Below are positions 34,450 through 41,568 of a stretch of 64,000 bases of DNA, piece by piece. Where the stretch lies: the NCBI RefSeq assembly GCF_000382205.1, contig NZ_KB907792.1, positions 1 through 64,000 on the forward strand, given 5' to 3'. The DNA is from Dyadobacter beijingensis DSM 21582. Lineage in GTDB: Bacteria; Bacteroidota; Bacteroidia; Cytophagales; Spirosomataceae. Position numbers and translations under genes: made by a program. Numbering within the stretch: the first letter of the stretch is position 1; each line of letters begins with the position of its first letter. A model generated the notes under the pieces. The model saw only the letters and a program-made list of their open reading frames with translations, was not told where the DNA came from and did not search any database.

Positions 34450-36513
34450 CTAAATGACTTTGTGTTTAATCGATTTTATTTGCTTCCACCTGTCAACTTC
34501 TGTTATAGCTTCCAACGTTTTTCTTTCAGCTATAAGCGTTGAAAAAACTTCATGGAGGTATTTGCTCCATCCCTCAAGAAAAATATTAATCCTATCATGA
34601 AGCGCATCAACCGATATTGGTATTTTGTCATTGTCAATTTGACTTAAGTATATGTTCGACAGGTTTACTATGCGTTCCTTAAATCGAATCAAATCTTGAT
34701 TTAACGCAATAAGACTATCATTCAATTTGATAGGAATTTCACGTATAAGCAGCTCCTTCGCTCTTTTTTCTAAACTCTTTTGAACGATGGAAGACTTGTT
34801 ATCAGAAATCCTTACTCTCAGGTCGGCTATTTGGTTATTTTTGTCTTCAATAAGTTGCTCGTACTCTTTGATTTGCACCTTGCTTTTGTTTTGTTGAAGC
34901 GTTGGATTTCTTGCTTCCAGTAGTTCAAAGAGTTTATTTATGACTTTCTCAAAGAGATAAACACCCAAAGTACCCAATATAAAAACCAACCAAAAGTTAT
35001 CAGTCGTCAGCAAATCAAGTGCGCTGAGCTGCTCGTTAGTGACGTTGGTCAAATACTCTATATTATTTACATTCTTTGCCACCTTATAAGCAATAAATGT
35101 ATCAACCACCAATATTAATATTATCCCTTTATATGGCGAGATTTTAGACCAAATTTTGGATAGCAAATTATTCTCTCCATTAGCTGTATTGGCTTCTGAT
35201 TTCTTTGTGAATAGGTTTATCATACCTAGGACTAATGGAATTGACACAAACAAAAACAGAAACATTATCCCCCCGGCTCCTTTGCTCCATACTTTCGTCA
35301 GGGCGTATGGATTAAATACGTCGGGTGTTTCAGTTGTGATAGACCGAGCAATCTGCTCCTTGATGTCCTGTTGAGAGAAAATAAAAATGTATGCGACTGA
35401 CGAATAGAAAACAAAGATGTATAAAGCCAAAAACACTAGCATAGATATGCATAAAGTAAACATCGGCCAATTGATAGGTGGTTTTACAAACTCTATCTTG
35501 TGTTCTGAAATTTTTCGTTTCAAATCATTTATCTCAGACTCTACAAACGGGATTTTTGTTTCGATGATTAACTCATTTTCAATACCTAGCGTCTCTATTT
35601 CAGTCTCTATTCTTTCAATATCTTTCTGCTCAGATTCTAATAAGATCGCCGAATTTTCTTTTTGTTTTCTTATTTCAGATTCGGTATTAATTTCAACAGT
35701 AGAAATAACCAATTTCTGTTGTTCCTGTATTTTGTTGTACAGTCGCTTCTTTTTTTCCTCAATAACATCTACATCATTGATAAAATTATGATATAGACTG
35801 TCCATGGCCTGAGGAATGATCTGAAAATCCCCATTATTAGTTTTGGATCGGATGTAGCCAATATTTTTTAGCATGTCCTGATCAAAACTAGCCACCTCAG
35901 AATCTATCAGGGTATCGAGAATTGTCTTAAAATCAGTGAGCGATTGCTCTTCAAAGCTCTGCGGTTTTGTGCGCTTCTGCTCCGGAGTTGCGCCAGCATT
36001 AGTTATTGTGCGAGATGCCAAAGTAGTGCTTTCTATGTCGTCTATCGATTCCCCACCTGCCAGCCTTGAAGCACGAGTTTTGATGTCATTGAAAATGGCG
36101 ATTAATTGAGACACTGTTTTTGGAAGGTTGGTAACTATAACAGATTCGTGATTGTTTGTTCTAGCGTTGACGCTCCAATTGTAGGATCCTGTTATCGCCA
36201 ATTCCTCGTCGATCACGCAAAATTTCTGGTGCATCAAACCCCATCCAACATTTTTGACCCTGACCACTTCTACGCCAAGAGGTTGTAGTGCCTCAAAGTT
36301 TAATTTGTAGTTATCCGGTTGATCAGAGAGTATAATTGATATCTCAATTCCCTGGTGTGCCTTTTCTTCCAAGACACTGAATAACTCCTGATCGGTAAAC
36401 CAGGACATTGCGACAAGTATTTGCTTCCTCGCATTTTGCAATTCTGATTTGATCCTTTCGAAGACCACAATATTGTCGGAAAGGGTATCTTGTATAAGTT
36501 CGTCAAATTCCAT
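34450..36513 (-). CDS. PLD-fold protein with C-terminal membrane and coiled-coil region
   Basis: 687 aa. The N-terminal ~150 residues are one phospholipase D-type half-domain with a single HxKx4D motif (His95, Lys97, Asp102) followed by GSYNWS; with only one HKD it would work as a dimer, like Nuc-type nucleases. Residues ~160-350 are helical/coiled-coil. Three to four membrane segments follow (FTLCISMLVFLALYIFVFY, MFLFLFVSIPLVLGMINL, GIILILVVDTFIAYKV, FWLVFILGTLGVYLF), then another coiled coil. It is the first gene of the operon with the VWA-like lipoprotein and McrBC. The layout suggests a membrane-tethered nuclease or lipid-acting effector; which one is unknown. Confidence 0.75.
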   Translation of the reverse strand: MEFDELIQDTLSDNIVVFERIKSELQNARKQILVAMSWFTDQELFSVLEEKAHQGIEISIILSDQPDNYKLNFEALQPLGVEVVRVKNVGWGLMHQKFCVIDEELAITGSYNWSVNARTNNHESVIVTNLPKTVSQLIAIFNDIKTRASRLAGGESIDDIESTTLASRTITNAGATPEQKRTKPQSFEEQSLTDFKTILDTLIDSEVASFDQDMLKNIGYIRSKTNNGDFQIIPQAMDSLYHNFINDVDVIEEKKKRLYNKIQEQQKLVISTVEINTESEIRKQKENSAILLESEQKDIERIETEIETLGIENELIIETKIPFVESEINDLKRKISEHKIEFVKPPINWPMFTLCISMLVFLALYIFVFYSSVAYIFIFSQQDIKEQIARSITTETPDVFNPYALTKVWSKGAGGIMFLFLFVSIPLVLGMINLFTKKSEANTANGENNLLSKIWSKISPYKGIILILVVDTFIAYKVAKNVNNIEYLTNVTNEQLSALDLLTTDNFWLVFILGTLGVYLFEKVINKLFELLEARNPTLQQNKSKVQIKEYEQLIEDKNNQIADLRVRISDNKSSIVQKSLEKRAKELLIREIPIKLNDSLIALNQDLIRFKERIVNLSNIYLSQIDNDKIPISVDALHDRINIFLEGWSKYLHEVFSTLIAERKTLEAITEVDRWKQIKSIKHKVI

Positions 36514-36581
36514 GAGCTAGGTTAGTTAAAATTGTATTGTTCGTGTTGAGAGTATTCCGTGAGAGCATAGGAATATTTAGC

Positions 36582-36598
36582 TTTGACCGATGGTCAAA
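36582..36598. promoter_or_regulatory. Palindrome upstream of the PLD operon (candidate operator)
   Basis: TTTGACC-GAT-GGTCAAA, perfect 7-bp arms, lies ~69 bp upstream of the PLD gene start, where a transcription factor could bind. No cognate regulator is encoded next to it. Confidence 0.45.
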
Positions 36599-37074
36599 CT
36601 TTGTTGTCGGATTTGTCCGAGCCGTTTGCCAAATATCGCTGATGAAGCAGAACTTCGATATCTGTCACCTTGACAGGCTCTAAATCAAAAGATGTTTATT
36701 AATATTGAATCGATGTTGTAGCTAGGTCCAAATTCTCGATGGAGATGGCACTGGGCGCCTGATAATAACATCAGTATGGTCAACAATGATAAGCGGAGAT
36801 TGATACTTAAACATGATAGAGTTTTAGAGGTTCTGTTGAATCTCTAATATATAAAGAAGTACACGGATATTTACTTAAAGGTAATAACAATTTATTATAC
36901 GGTAAACGGGTGCATAAGTAGTAGCTACAAAGGGACGGCAACATATTGAAGCTCGAAATTGCGAGCACTGTCTTAAATTACATGGCTCGGTTATGAAGTG
37001 CCTCCATCGACCGGCTTGTTACGTACAATTGCACTCTTGCCATAAAGTTTCACAAATGAGGGTCTTGTCTGTAT

Positions 37075-37110
37075 AAAAAAGTCCAGCCAATTCAACTATG
37101 GCTGGACTTT
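37075..37110 (-). terminator. Rho-independent terminator of the integrase gene
   Basis: An AAAGTCCAGCC / GGCTGGACTTT stem with an 11-nt loop, followed on the minus strand by a T-run. It lies 36 bp past the integrase stop. GGCTGGACTTTT occurs again just to the right (37114-37125). Confidence 0.8.
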
Positions 37111-37145
37111 AATGGCTGGACTTTTGGGGTTAGTCTTCTATCTGG

Positions 37146-38366
37146 CTATCGAGTCAAGATGTCTTTCAGCCTTGCCATATCATCACTAATCTTCCGATCG
37201 ACAATCTTCGCATACTGCTGGGTAGTTTTGATATTCCGATGCCCCAGCATCTTGGATACACTCTCGATTGGCACCCCATTCGTCAAAGTGACCGTGGTAG
37301 CGAAAGTATGGCGGGCCAAGTGGAAAGTAATATTCTTGTTAATCCCGCACAAATCAGCAATCTCCTTCAAGTAAGCATTCATCTTCTGATTGGAAAGTAC
37401 AGGCAGTACGCGATTCTCATTCTCGCATTGAGGATGATCCTCATACTTCTCCATGATTTCCAGCGCCATCGGTAGAATGGGGATCCGGGATGGGGTGTCT
37501 GTTTTCTGACGCTTAGTTGTGATCCACTTTCCGCCATCAATCCCTTCGGCAATCTCAGTCCGCTTCAACTTATATATATCTGCGTAGGCAAGTCCTGTAT
37601 AGCAGCAGAAAAGAAAGATATCCTTGACCAGCGCAAGCCGACCGTCGCCCATATCTTTCTCCCACACCTTCTTCAACTCAACTTCTGTCAATGCCTGCCG
37701 ATCAACCTCTCGCTTCGAAAACTTGAATGCATAGAAGGGATCTCGTAGGAGCCATCCTCTTTTAACACATAGAAGAACGATCTTCTTAAAGTTCGCCAAA
37801 TACTTCATCGTAGTGTTATGGCTGACCTTCTTAACTGCTTTAAACCAGAATTCATACTGTGATATAAATTCGTAGTCCAGCTTCCTGATCTCAAAGTCGT
37901 CCGCCTGGTACTTCCATTTGATGAAATCACGGGTATGCTTCATGCAAGTCTCATACCGCTCCAGAGTACCTGGCGCAAAATCGGCTCCGATCAAGGCAGC
38001 AATTTGATCGTTATGCTCGCGGAAAATGGGAAGGATAGTTTTCCCGCCTTCCGTTCTGCCTAGAAGAATATTCTTGATAGCCTCTGAGGTGACTTCTTTA
38101 TTTTCCTCAATCAAGGATCGCTTAGCTTCGTAAATTTTGGTGGTGAGCGTATCGAGATAGGCATTCAATGTTTTGGTGTCCTCCTTGTTTCCGGTCGCAC
38201 GGCCGGCACCCACGCTCCACTTGGATGGATGCCAAATGCGTTTGGTCGAGATGTCTTTTGGAATGCCATTGACGGTAACGCGACAGTAAACATAGCGCAT
38301 GCCGCCCGCTAATTCTGGTTTGGGTCTTTTCAAAAAGAAAATCAACCCGAAGCTTGTTTCCAACAT
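37146..38366 (-). CDS. Tyrosine integrase of the island
   Basis: 406 aa, typical for Bacteroidota tyrosine recombinases. An N-terminal arm-binding part is followed by a SAM-like core-binding domain (~100-200) and a catalytic domain with the first Arg region FCCYTGLAYADIYKL, HLARHTFATT (His-x-x-Arg) and the nucleophile in MLGHRNIKTTQQYAKI (Tyr). It lies 250 bp from the tRNA-Ser target, as expected of the enzyme that inserted the element. Its promoter block is shared with the mobilization operon. A fragment of a near-identical gene remains at 14385-14505. Confidence 0.96.
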   Translation of the reverse strand: MLETSFGLIFFLKRPKPELAGGMRYVYCRVTVNGIPKDISTKRIWHPSKWSVGAGRATGNKEDTKTLNAYLDTLTTKIYEAKRSLIEENKEVTSEAIKNILLGRTEGGKTILPIFREHNDQIAALIGADFAPGTLERYETCMKHTRDFIKWKYQADDFEIRKLDYEFISQYEFWFKAVKKVSHNTTMKYLANFKKIVLLCVKRGWLLRDPFYAFKFSKREVDRQALTEVELKKVWEKDMGDGRLALVKDIFLFCCYTGLAYADIYKLKRTEIAEGIDGGKWITTKRQKTDTPSRIPILPMALEIMEKYEDHPQCENENRVLPVLSNQKMNAYLKEIADLCGINKNITFHLARHTFATTVTLTNGVPIESVSKMLGHRNIKTTQQYAKIVDRKISDDMARLKDILTR

Positions 38367-38385
38367 AGTACAAAATGTTTAAGAT

Positions 38386-38443
38386 GAACAAAAATCGAAT
38401 TGTTACCATTGAAACGCAAGATGTCCACGCGGTGAACAGGTTG
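38386..38443 (-). promoter_or_regulatory. Shared promoter/operator block, integrase copy
   Basis: 58-bp block, 49 of 58 identical to 23444-23501. On the minus strand: palindrome TGTTCACCGCGTGGACA, TTG, 20 bp, GATTTTTG, then the integrase ATG 20 bp past the block. The operator-like palindrome abuts the -33-like element, so a binding protein could control excision and transfer together. Confidence 0.7.
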
Positions 38444-38469
38444 CTAACCAGCTAGTTAAGTGCTTATCT

Positions 38470-38502
38470 GTGGAAGTTTTTTTGAGATTTTCTTACTTCC
38501 AC
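38470..38502. other. Inverted repeat in the att flank
   Basis: GTGGAAGT (38470-38477) and ACTTCCAC (38495-38502) flank a T-rich spacer. The motif is conserved in the relic at 14506-14692, unlike the surrounding promoter, so it may be an integrase arm or accessory site. Confidence 0.4.
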
Positions 38503-38560
38503 GAAACGCTACATTTTTATCGGGAATTTTTGAATATTTTGATATAGCTCAAAAACGCAA

Positions 38561-38591
38561 AAACCCCGTTTAAAGCGTTTAAACGGGGTTT
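38561..38591 (-). terminator. Terminator of tRNA-Ser, element-borne
   Basis: A perfect 14-bp stem (AAACCCCGTTTAAA and complement) with a 3-nt loop, 25 bp past the tRNA 3' end on the minus strand, followed by a T-rich stretch. A decayed version is present in the relic at ~14642-14672. Confidence 0.8.
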
Positions 38592-38612
38592 TTGAATGTT
38601 TTGACATCATGT

Positions 38613-38638
38613 CCTGCAGAGAGAGAGGGATTCGAACC
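38613..38638 (-). other. attR-like tRNA-proximal site
   Basis: CTGCAGAGAGAG plus AGGGATTCGAACC at the tRNA-Ser 3' end; counterparts at 348-370 and ~14693-14723. Integration here keeps the tRNA intact because the element supplies the 3' end. Confidence 0.7.
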
Positions 38639-38701
38639 CCCGGACCTGTTACAGTCAACGGTTTTCAAGACCGTCGCAATCGACCACTCTGCCATCTCTC
38701 T
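38616..38701 (-). tRNA. tRNA-Ser(TGA)
   Basis: An 86-nt serine-type tRNA with a long variable arm. The acceptor stem is AGAGAGA / TCTCTCT, the anticodon loop CTTGAAA (anticodon TGA), and the T-arm GGTTCGAATCC; CCA is not encoded. It is the integration target of the island; the sequence 3' of it (towards lower coordinates) is element DNA. Confidence 0.95.
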
Positions 38702-38933
38702 ATCTGTTCCGCCGTGTGCGAAACGTAGTGCAAAAGTAAAGGTTTTATGTTTTAACGCAATATTTTGGGCTAAATTTTCTGAGAGAAATTTGTAAGTCGC
38801 TTGTAGTGAGGTGTGGTAGCGAGCGGGAATTTTTGGGAGAGGTATTGCGGCTGGACGGTGGCGGGCAGTTGGCACAGTTTTTGAAATCTTTGTGTTAATC
38901 CACATTTTAAAAACCACATTAAACTCAACAATC

Positions 38934-39509
38934 ATGAGAAAAATCTCTTTGCTCGTTCTTCTGTCGGTGCTCAGCAGTGCGGCGTTTGCGCAATCTTTTT
39001 CCATCGGGCCCAAAGCCGGGGTCAACATCAGCAACTACACCGGAAGCGATATCGAATCCGATGCCCGCGTTGGTTACCATTTAGGCGGGATCATGAATTT
39101 TGGGATCGGGCAGGTGTTTTCGATCCAGCCGGAAGTGCTGTTCTCTACCCAGGGTGCTAAAATCAAGGGTAGTACCAAGCAGGAATTTAAAACAACCTAC
39201 GTTTCCGTACCGGTTATGCTGAAATTCCGCTCGAAAGGTGGGTTCTACTTTGAATTCGGACCGCAGGCGTCGTTTAAAACAGGGGAGGACATTCCCGATC
39301 AGACCATCGACCATTTTGCCAAAAACCTCGACCTCGCCGGTGGTATCGGTCTGGGCTATCAGGCTAATTTCGGCCTCGGTATCGGAGCAAGGTACATAGC
39401 CGGTTTCTCCAAAGTAGGTGACTTCGATAAAACCGCCGCCATGAACCCCGACTTCAAAAACAGCGTAATCCAGTTCAGCTTGTTCTTCGCCATTCCGGCG
39501 CATAAGTAG
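38934..39509 (+). CDS. Outer-membrane beta-barrel protein (PorT/OMP_b-brl_2-like)
   Basis: 191 aa from MRKISLLVLL, which starts a clear signal peptide (cleavage after AFA); an upstream ATG at 38892 only adds 14 residues before it. The mature protein has repeated amphipathic strands, with GPKAGVNISNY near the start, typical of small Bacteroidota outer-membrane barrels. It is the first chromosomal gene right of the tRNA and is followed by a strong terminator. Specific function unknown. Confidence 0.82.
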   Translation: MRKISLLVLLSVLSSAAFAQSFSIGPKAGVNISNYTGSDIESDARVGYHLGGIMNFGIGQVFSIQPEVLFSTQGAKIKGSTKQEFKTTYVSVPVMLKFRSKGGFYFEFGPQASFKTGEDIPDQTIDHFAKNLDLAGGIGLGYQANFGLGIGARYIAGFSKVGDFDKTAAMNPDFKNSVIQFSLFFAIPAHK

Positions 39510-39536
39510 GCAGAAACGATATTCATCACACACTAC

Positions 39537-39564
39537 AAAAGCAGGGGTAACTCCCTGCTTTTTT
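39537..39564 (+). terminator. Rho-independent terminator
   Basis: GCAGGG / CCCTGC stem, loop GTAACT, followed by TTTTTT; A-run on the other side, so it can serve both the outer-membrane gene and the converging LytTR gene. Confidence 0.85.
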
Positions 39565-39573
39565 GTATTTATT

Positions 39574-40290
39574 TCAGGACGAAAACCCGATTTGCTTCAA
39601 AAACTGCTCCCGATAGTTGCTCCCGATCGGGATTTCAGTGTTTTGAATGAAGACGCGATTCCCTTCAATATGGTCGATTTTGGACTTATTGATGATGAAC
39701 GACCGATGAATGCGGAGGAATTTGGACTTCGGTACCAGTTCTTCAAACCCCGAAAATGTCATCGCCGGCAACAACGTATGCTGCGAGGTCGTCACTTTCG
39801 TGTAATTGCCGTTTGCTTCCGCATATAGCAGGTCGTCGTGCCTGATTTTGAATATCTTACCGTCGGCTTTCAGGAAGAGGTAATCGTCGTCCTTTGGCTC
39901 ACTGGTATCGACCGGAAGGGAGGCGGTAGTTTGTATTTTCTCCATCGCCTTGTCTACCGCCACGATGAACCGTTCGAGCGAGAAGGGTTTGAGCAGGTAG
40001 TCGCAGGCGGAAAGGTCGAATGCGTCCACGGCATATTCCTTGTAAGCAGTCGTAAATATGATCTGCGGGGGTGATTTGAGGGTTTTCAGGAATGCAATAC
40101 CATCCATCACCGGCATATTGATGTCCAGAAATACAATGTCGGCTTTCCGTTCCATCAGCGCCGCTTTCGCTTCGAGCGCGCTCCCGCACATCCCTGCCAC
40201 GCGCAGGTAGGGCAGGTGCGCGCAATACGTGCGTATGATGTCCCGCGCAATGGGTTCGTCGTCAACAATCAGGCAGTCAATCGGGCTCAT
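39574..40290 (-). CDS. LytTR-family response regulator
   Basis: 238 aa. The receiver has VDDEPIARD and phospho-acceptor Asp in VFLDINMPVMDG; the C-terminal LytTR DNA-binding domain has LYAEANGNYTKV and FLRIHRSFIINKSKI. It starts 1 bp after the LytS-type kinase gene stop, so the two form a standard two-component pair. Targets cannot be read, but the divergent outer-membrane receptor gene at 41569 is a candidate. Confidence 0.95.
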   Translation of the reverse strand: MSPIDCLIVDDEPIARDIIRTYCAHLPYLRVAGMCGSALEAKAALMERKADIVFLDINMPVMDGIAFLKTLKSPPQIIFTTAYKEYAVDAFDLSACDYLLKPFSLERFIVAVDKAMEKIQTTASLPVDTSEPKDDDYLFLKADGKIFKIRHDDLLYAEANGNYTKVTTSQHTLLPAMTFSGFEELVPKSKFLRIHRSFIINKSKIDHIEGNRVFIQNTEIPIGSNYREQFLKQIGFSS

Positions 40291-40291
40291 A

Positions 40292-41332
40292 TTATCGCAG
40301 GTTCAGGCGCAGGTTGATCGTGTAAGTCGTCTTTCCGTTGTCAATCGAAAGGTCATGCTGGCCGGGGTAAAGGAGTTGCAGCCGTTTCCGCACATTGGCC
40401 AGGCCGAATCCACTGTGTTTTTCCAACGTTTTTACCTCCCCAGCCACGGGTTGATGGGAGTTTTTTAGGTAAAAAAGAATCGAATTTCCCCATATTTTCA
40501 AACTCATTTCAATAAAAACCTTTGGCTCCGCCGTGTTTTTTGAATGCTTGAATGCATTTTCAATAAACACGATCAGCAGCATCGGCGCAATACGGACGTC
40601 GGAATTGCTAACCGGTTCGAGATCTGTCCGGAGGTCCAGCCGGTCGCCCATGCGGAGGTGCTCGAAATCGATATAGTTCTGAATATAAGCGAGTTCGTCT
40701 TTTAGCGGGACGTAGGTTTCATTGGCCTCATACACCGAATACCGCAGCAGATCCGACAGTTTCAATATCAACGGCGGGATTTTTTCGTGCTGGGTAATGG
40801 ACAGCCCGTACATATTGTTTAATGTATTGAACAAAAAATGCGGGCTCAGCTGCGATTGCAGCAAATGCAGCTCGCTTTCGCTTTGTGCAGCCTGCGTTCT
40901 GGCCGCTTCCAGTTCCTTTTGGGTACTCATTCTGAACAGCTTGATCAGCGCGCCCGCGCAGAGCCCCATCGCCAGGAACGGCATCCAGTACAGCAGCAAA
41001 TTCATTGCCGGAAACGAATGAAACTGGAAATCGGCATGGATAAACAGCCATACCGCACACGCTGCAATGCCAATGGCCAGCCCGTTGAGCACATTTCTGG
41101 GAACCATCCGCTGCCGCGCCGACCAGATCGTCGCCAGATGCCGGCCAATATAAATGCACCCGAAAAGCACCATTGTCCCTGCTGTGGCCAGCGCCTCATC
41201 ATGAGCGGCCCCGATCGCATTCAGATAGGTATCGATGCCGAAGAAAACCGGCACCGCGCAGGCGGCCGTCAGTACGACGTAGATGCCCGTTCGGGTCGTT
41301 TCCTGGCTCGTGAATGTATTTTTCATAATCAA
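40292..41332 (-). CDS. LytS-type sensor histidine kinase
   Basis: 346 aa. Four hydrophobic helices in the first ~130 residues are followed by a coiled coil and the His_kinase motif (QLSPHFLFNTLNNMYGLS, His ~164) and a C-terminal HATPase (MLLIVFIENAFKHS, GFGLANVRKRL). It is co-transcribed with the LytTR regulator. Divergent from the outer-membrane receptor gene at 41569 with a 236-bp promoter gap. Confidence 0.93.
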   Translation of the reverse strand: MIMKNTFTSQETTRTGIYVVLTAACAVPVFFGIDTYLNAIGAAHDEALATAGTMVLFGCIYIGRHLATIWSARQRMVPRNVLNGLAIGIAACAVWLFIHADFQFHSFPAMNLLLYWMPFLAMGLCAGALIKLFRMSTQKELEAARTQAAQSESELHLLQSQLSPHFLFNTLNNMYGLSITQHEKIPPLILKLSDLLRYSVYEANETYVPLKDELAYIQNYIDFEHLRMGDRLDLRTDLEPVSNSDVRIAPMLLIVFIENAFKHSKNTAEPKVFIEMSLKIWGNSILFYLKNSHQPVAGEVKTLEKHSGFGLANVRKRLQLLYPGQHDLSIDNGKTTYTINLRLNLR

Positions 41333-41568
41333 TCAAATAATGCCCTGCGACCTGTTGTCTGAGGTAAATATGCACCATTCGGGCCATCCCGCAGCCGAAT
41401 AAGGCCGGACTGCGCCGGTTTCCTGACAGACAGTGCCTTTGACAGGTCGGAACGGTTCGTCAGGCAAAAACCGGTTTCCGTCATGGCTTCGGGAAGTTAC
41501 AACACATTTATTTCACGAGGCTGCGCGGTCGGGTAATATTTGCCTCATCACTTGACCAAACACCAGCC

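Larger units (their letters stand above)
36514..37145. other. Intergenic region upstream of the PLD operon
   Basis: A 630-bp AT-rich stretch with no gene. It holds the promoter of the PLD operon, a perfect 7-bp-arm palindrome (36582-36598), and the terminator at 37075-37110 that ends integrase transcription. Nothing else is recognisable. Confidence 0.5.
348..38624. mobile_element. Composite mobilizable island integrated in tRNA-Ser
   Basis: The segment lies between two copies of the tRNA-Ser 3' end and encodes a tyrosine integrase next to the tRNA, a relaxase/MobC cassette, restriction systems and other accessory genes. A decayed integrase fragment, att flank and att-like site at 14385-14723 split it into an outer part (0.35-14.7 kb) and an inner part (14.7-38.6 kb), as expected of successive insertions at one tRNA. 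No VirD4-like coupling protein or conjugation pore genes are visible, so it is read as an integrative mobilizable element. Boundaries are inferred from the repeats. Confidence 0.8.

Noticed and set aside
15105..38624. Self-conjugative element (ICE)
   Set aside because: No coupling protein, TraG/VirB4-like ATPase or pilus genes; only relaxase functions are present.
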